The notes under the pieces were generated by a model. The model made no database searches. It worked only from the letters and a program-made list of their open reading frames with translations, and was not told the DNA's origin. A stretch of DNA of 24,691 nucleotides from a virus, in the IMG/VR virus record IMGVR_UViG_3300025889_016136, positions 1 through 24,691 of that record; one strand, given 5' to 3'. Positions within the stretch are counted from its first letter, which is position 1. Each line of letters opens with the position of its first letter. Position numbers and translations under genes: made by a program. This document shows, one piece after another, positions 21,213-24,691 of this stretch.

Positions 21213-24200
21213 CACTGGCCGGCTCGCGGGATGCCAGGGAATGCTCCGAACCGGGCAGGGTGCGCTCGGGCGAAGCCCTGGGCGACCTCGTCGTCCCCCC
21301 GCTCCTCGCAGTTCTCCAGGGTCTTGTTGCAGGTTGAGAACCCTGCGCCAGCCACCTCAGTGTTGTAGCCGCACTCGGCGGAGCCGAAGATCCACCGGCA
21401 TCGCCTCCGGCTGTGAATGAAGGGCGGGAACTGGAGCTGATACAGGTTGAAGGCTGACACCTGAAGAACGATGGCCTCGCTCTTCACAGCCGCCGAGACG
21501 ACCTCCCCCTGCTGCGACACCGCCGGCTCACCGCTCGCGATGTCGAGGGCGCTCACGAGCATGATGCGGACAGGGAGGCCGACGAACCCGTCTGCCGCGT
21601 CCATCGTCGCACCTACCAGCGGCCCCGCGTGCCCGAGGGTGATCGGGATGGTCGGCAGGCTGCCGTCCGTGCCCTCCTCCACGTTCCCGTGCGTGATCGG
21701 GGCAGGGGAGTAGGTCAAGGGCTGCCCGCTGGCGTTCAGGCCGAACTGGACGCTCTGCGTGAAGTTCGTCAGCCTGTACCGCCGAGGCGGGTCCTCGTTA
21801 GTCTGCAGCTCGTAGAGCCAGATCCAGGGGATCTGAGTCTCAAGCTGGTTCGCGTGGAGGGCCGAGTTGTTGCCAAGGGTCGACGAGACAGCGACCGCAA
21901 TCACAGCGGCAGCCTCGAAGGCTCCAGGGTTGGCTGAGCCCGCTCCTCGCACAACGCCGAGAATGTCCAGCTTGGGCACTCCGGCGGTGGATGTGCCAGC
22001 ACCGGCCTGCCAGACGGCGTTGCTCTCTAGGTCGTAGAGCTGCCCGGTGTCAGCGTCGTAGATCGCGAGGTCTGCGCCGGTCGCAAGGGTGTTCGTCGTC
22101 GGCGTGATCGGGTAGGGCGAGCCCTGGAGGGCGGCGGGGAGGTCAGTGCCCCCGCCCGTGCTGGGCGAAAAGTTGTTCGAGCCCGTCACGGTCAGCGTGC
22201 CAGATCCTGAGGAAGTGAAGGGCCGTGGAAAGGCCGTCCAGCAGTTCAGCACCTGCAAGGAGTTGGTGCGGCCTGTGTTGGTGTATAGGCTGAACTGCCG
22301 CTGGTTTATGTCACCCGCAAGAGCCGGATCATAAAGGTTGGTGCAATTCCTAATGCGGAAGTGCGAGTCAGCGGAATCTGCGCTGATATTAAAGCTGCCT
22401 CGGACTACGCAGTTCTCAACGATGTGCGGGTTCGCTGATGTTCCAGATCCGTAAGGAGAGAAGATGAAGTTGCCTAGGATTGCGCCGCTCGTGGATGACC
22501 CATCCCAGAGGCAGTTCTGAATCAGGTTCCCCGCTGTTCCGGCTGTCTGGAACCTGAGTGCGGAGGGACCAGATGCTTGGAACTGAAGGTCGCGGAACGT
22601 GATGTAATCCGTAGACGCATAGACGCACGCCGTGGCCGTGTGGGTCAGGATCGGCCCCGAACCAAAGACGCCGCCATGCGGCACCGCAGCCCGATAGGTG
22701 ACGTTACGCGTTGGGTCCTTTGTGAGGCCGTCAGACATGACCACCAACCCGCTGTAGGTTGCAGAGTCCACAACGAACTCGATCCGCTCGTTCTCAAACA
22801 CAAGGTCCGCAGACCCGCCGATGTTCTCAACGTCAGCTTCCGCTTCAATGAACGTCGCGTAGTCCCGCCCGACGGGCCCGATGGTCCTCGTCAGCACCGC
22901 AGTCGCCTGAGCCAGCGCGAACGCTCCGGGGTTCGTCGTCGTACCTGACCGCGTGTCGCCAAGGATGTCGGTCGTCGGCACATCGCTGTTAGAGGCCGGG
23001 CCGACGCCACCGTTGATCACGTCGTTGTGCGGCGAGTCGAGGAGCGCACCGTTCTTGCCGACGTACAGCGCGAAGTCGCCGGAGCCAGGGTCGTAGGCGG
23101 TCGATGGCGTGTACTGCGCCCCGATACCAAAGTGCGCGAACGTGAAGACGGAGGTCGGCGCACCAGCGTTGCCGATGTTGTTCGAGCCCTGGACGTTCTT
23201 GCCGCCGCCGCCGATGTTGCAGTCGCTTGAGTTCGGCTCAAGAATGATGCAGTTGACGATCTCGTACAGGTCTGCCGTGACGCCCGATCCCCGCGAGGCG
23301 TTGAACACATTGGTGCCAACGCCTCGGCCCAAGAAGGTGCAGTTCAGGAACCGCTCGAAGCTCGGAAGATTTGCGCCGCCACCGCCTCCGGTAAAGGTCT
23401 GAACCTTGCAGACGAGGTTGCGGTAAGTGATCGGGAACAGATCTGTGCCGATGCTTCCAGGCGCGTAGTTGTTTCGGATGCCCACCATGCTCCCGCCAAT
23501 CGCGCCGTTCGTCTCGTGTTCGCAGTCCTCGAAGATCATCCCCTCGACAATCGGATGCGTTGCGTTGTTACCGATCCAAAAGCCACGGTGGGTGATGCTG
23601 TTGCTGTAGGCGTTTATGCCCGTCCAGCGAGTGAAGCTATCCTGCACCGGGATATCGACATAAGTTGCACGGTAGACGCGCGGCGACTCTCCGGGTGCGG
23701 CCTTCCACCAGACATATCGCGTTGGATCCGCCACGATGTCGCTGATGATGGCTACGTTGCTAAAGTCCGAGTCGGCGTAGCAGACGAACTCGATGCGCTC
23801 GTTGCTGTGGGTGAGGTCCGCGCCACTGCTGCCGATGTTCTCAACGTCAGCCTCGGCCAATCCCAGGGAAGCGTAGTCGCGCGAAGCCGTGCCGACCGTC
23901 CTCGTGATGACCGTAGGCGCAACAAACCCGTCCGCCTCAAACGCCCCAGGGTTACAGCTCGCCCCGCTTCGCGCCACGCCGTTGATGTCGGTCGTCGGAA
24001 CGCTCGCGTTCGCGCTCGGGCCGACGCCCTGCTGCCACACGTCGTTCCCCGTTACGTCCGCGAGGGCTCCGGTCGCGCCCATGTAGACCGCGTAGTCTCC
24101 CGCGCCCAACGGCGTGCTGAAGCTCGTGGTGGCGGTGATCGGGTAGGGGGAGCCCTGGAGGGCGGCGGGGAACGGGTTGGTCGCGCCGCCGAAGTTGTTG

Positions 24201-24691
24201 GAGCCTGAGGCGTTGCTGCCGAAATAACTCCACGCGCCGCCAGTTCCTTCGTTCAAGACCAAGCAATTGAGCACCTCTGGGTATACGGAGAATCCGCCAC
24301 CCTCAATTCCCTGAATCGCTGGTTGCGAGCCGCCAAGAACACGCAACGTGCAGTTCACCACCTTCGCGTAACTGTTGGCAGTGTTGCAAAAGATGTAGCA
24401 CGCCTGATAGTCCAGCGAGATCATTACGCTGTTCTCAACAACAACGGGGTTCCCTGAGGTTGCCGCGTTGGTGATGAACAATGGGCGACCGCTAGAACCA
24501 GTGGCCTCGACGATACACCTAGAGAGCTTGAGCCCCTCAGGTCGCAGGATTGTGACGTAACCAAAGGCCAACGACGAGCGAATGACAATGCCCTCGAAGC
24601 GCAGAAACTTCTCTGTAGCTTGACAGTTGAGTGTGAACCCAGTGCCTGACAGCCGAACACCGGAGTCCTTGTCGCCACCATGCTCACTCCC
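21212..24691 (-). CDS. Minor tail protein L fused behind a modular beta-helix (5' end outside window)
   Basis: The frame is open to the right edge (1159 residues visible; no start inside is needed). The last about 215 residues are an L-type tail-hub protein: a beta domain (YRLTNFTQSVQFG, THGNVEEG, ITLGHAG, VRIMLVSALD) then CRWIFGSAECGY, TCNKTLENC and RFGAFPGIP. The four cysteines (1098, 1107, 1121, 1128 of the visible part) match the metal/iron-sulfur-binding C-terminus of lambda gpL. Before it lie at least three modules of about 330 residues forming a right-handed beta-helix. Each ends in a 'D-I-x-G-x-x-R-x-G-x3-NPGAF' motif (visible residues about 235, 590, 925), and two begin 'RT-I/V-G-x3-RDYA ... 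AEADVENIG'. The modules likely project from the tail tip for receptor or polysaccharide binding. The first visible residues already belong to a module. Confidence 0.92.
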   Translation of the reverse strand, partial: GSEHGGDKDSGVRLSGTGFTLNCQATEKFLRFEGIVIRSSLAFGYVTILRPEGLKLSRCIVEATGSSGRPLFITNAATSGNPVVVENSVMISLDYQACYIFCNTANSYAKVVNCTLRVLGGSQPAIQGIEGGGFSVYPEVLNCLVLNEGTGGAWSYFGSNASGSNNFGGATNPFPAALQGSPYPITATTSFSTPLGAGDYAVYMGATGALADVTGNDVWQQGVGPSANASVPTTDINGVARSGASCNPGAFEADGFVAPTVITRTVGTASRDYASLGLAEADVENIGSSGADLTHSNERIEFVCYADSDFSNVAIISDIVADPTRYVWWKAAPGESPRVYRATYVDIPVQDSFTRWTGINAYSNSITHRGFWIGNNATHPIVEGMIFEDCEHETNGAIGGSMVGIRNNYAPGSIGTDLFPITYRNLVCKVQTFTGGGGGANLPSFERFLNCTFLGRGVGTNVFNASRGSGVTADLYEIVNCIILEPNSSDCNIGGGGKNVQGSNNIGNAGAPTSVFTFAHFGIGAQYTPSTAYDPGSGDFALYVGKNGALLDSPHNDVINGGVGPASNSDVPTTDILGDTRSGTTTNPGAFALAQATAVLTRTIGPVGRDYATFIEAEADVENIGGSADLVFENERIEFVVDSATYSGLVVMSDGLTKDPTRNVTYRAAVPHGGVFGSGPILTHTATACVYASTDYITFRDLQFQASGPSALRFQTAGTAGNLIQNCLWDGSSTSGAILGNFIFSPYGSGTSANPHIVENCVVRGSFNISADSADSHFRIRNCTNLYDPALAGDINQRQFSLYTNTGRTNSLQVLNCWTAFPRPFTSSGSGTLTVTGSNNFSPSTGGGTDLPAALQGSPYPITPTTNTLATGADLAIYDADTGQLYDLESNAVWQAGAGTSTAGVPKLDILGVVRGAGSANPGAFEAAAVIAVAVSSTLGNNSALHANQLETQIPWIWLYELQTNEDPPRRYRLTNFTQSVQFGLNASGQPLTYSPAPITHGNVEEGTDGSLPTIPITLGHAGPLVGATMDAADGFVGLPVRIMLVSALDIASGEPAVSQQGEVVSAAVKSEAIVLQVSAFNLYQLQFPPFIHSRRRCRWIFGSAECGYNTEVAGAGFSTCNKTLENCEERGDDEVAQGFARAHPARFGAFPGIPRAGQ
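22104..22140. repeat. Direct repeat within the L beta-helix (copy A)
   Basis: A 37-base segment (GTGATCGGGTAGGG...) recurs at 24135-24171 with a single mismatch, coding LPAALQGSPYPIT in both modules. Higher identity than the surrounding modules suggests recent duplication or recombination. Confidence 0.85.
22817..22837. repeat. 21-base exact repeat at module starts (copy A)
   Basis: GCCGATGTTCTCAACGTCAG plus C is identical to 23831-23851 and codes ADVENIG near the start of two beta-helix modules. Confidence 0.85.
23831..23851. repeat. 21-base exact repeat at module starts (copy B)
   Basis: Identical to 22817-22837; together the two mark a module period of about 1.0 kb. Confidence 0.85.
24135..24171. 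repeat. Direct repeat within the L beta-helix (copy B)
   Basis: Second copy of the 37-base repeat at 22104-22140, one mismatch, coding FPAALQGSPYPIT in the first visible module. Confidence 0.85.

Overview
The window is part of the genome of a double-stranded DNA tailed bacteriophage with a long, probably flexible, lambda-type tail (siphovirus-like). The evidence is a minor-tail-protein-L / K-like peptidase / I+J tail-tip gene series, a lysis-type cassette, and a compact replication operon holding a PrimPol, an SF1 helicase, an SNF2-type helicase and a RuvC-like nuclease. Base composition is GC-rich throughout. Genes are packed with ATGA, GTGA, TGATG or TAATG overlaps. No terminase, capsid, integrase, tRNA, rRNA or CRISPR is visible. 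The host cannot be named from this sequence. Many genes with a real leader lack a Shine-Dalgarno sequence, and one appears to be leaderless, so the host probably tolerates SD-independent initiation.

Layout. (1) 1-7873, leftward: an early/replication operon. In transcription order it holds a 63-aa protein, a 152-aa protein, two tiny membrane proteins, a Cys-rich replication-module protein, a PrimPol, a small heptad-repeat protein, a UvrD-like helicase, a third tiny membrane protein, a beta-helix protein with a proline-rich linker, a RuvC-like resolvase, and possibly a further gene running off the left edge. (2) 7969-9710, leftward: an HTH regulator coupled to an SNF2-like helicase. (3) 9911-12530, rightward: a CobS/MoxR-like AAA+ ATPase, a VWA-like partner and a small helical protein. 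(4) 24691-12514, leftward: the tail-tip genes (L with a huge N-terminal beta-helix, a K-like NlpC/P60 peptidase, a fused I+J protein with a LamG insert). These are followed by small tail or lysis genes: beta-rich protein, hypothetical protein, coiled-coil tail-anchored protein, hypothetical protein, SGNH esterase, holin-like protein and lipoprotein.

The most notable regulatory signal is a promoter-plus-operator cassette repeated three times. It is a TTTTCSGAAAA palindrome, two bases, then CCCTTGCGA (or GCCTTGCGA), then exactly 17 bp to a GATGGT or GAAAGT -10 box. The copies precede the leftward replication operon, the rightward ATPase gene and the VWA-like gene. The HTH gene sits between the copies and is the natural candidate to read the palindrome. 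The other standout features are the fusion of a modular right-handed beta-helix to the tail-hub protein L, the I+J fusion with two grafted beta-sandwich-like regions, and a helicase ribosome-binding site folded into a hairpin that upstream translation would have to open.
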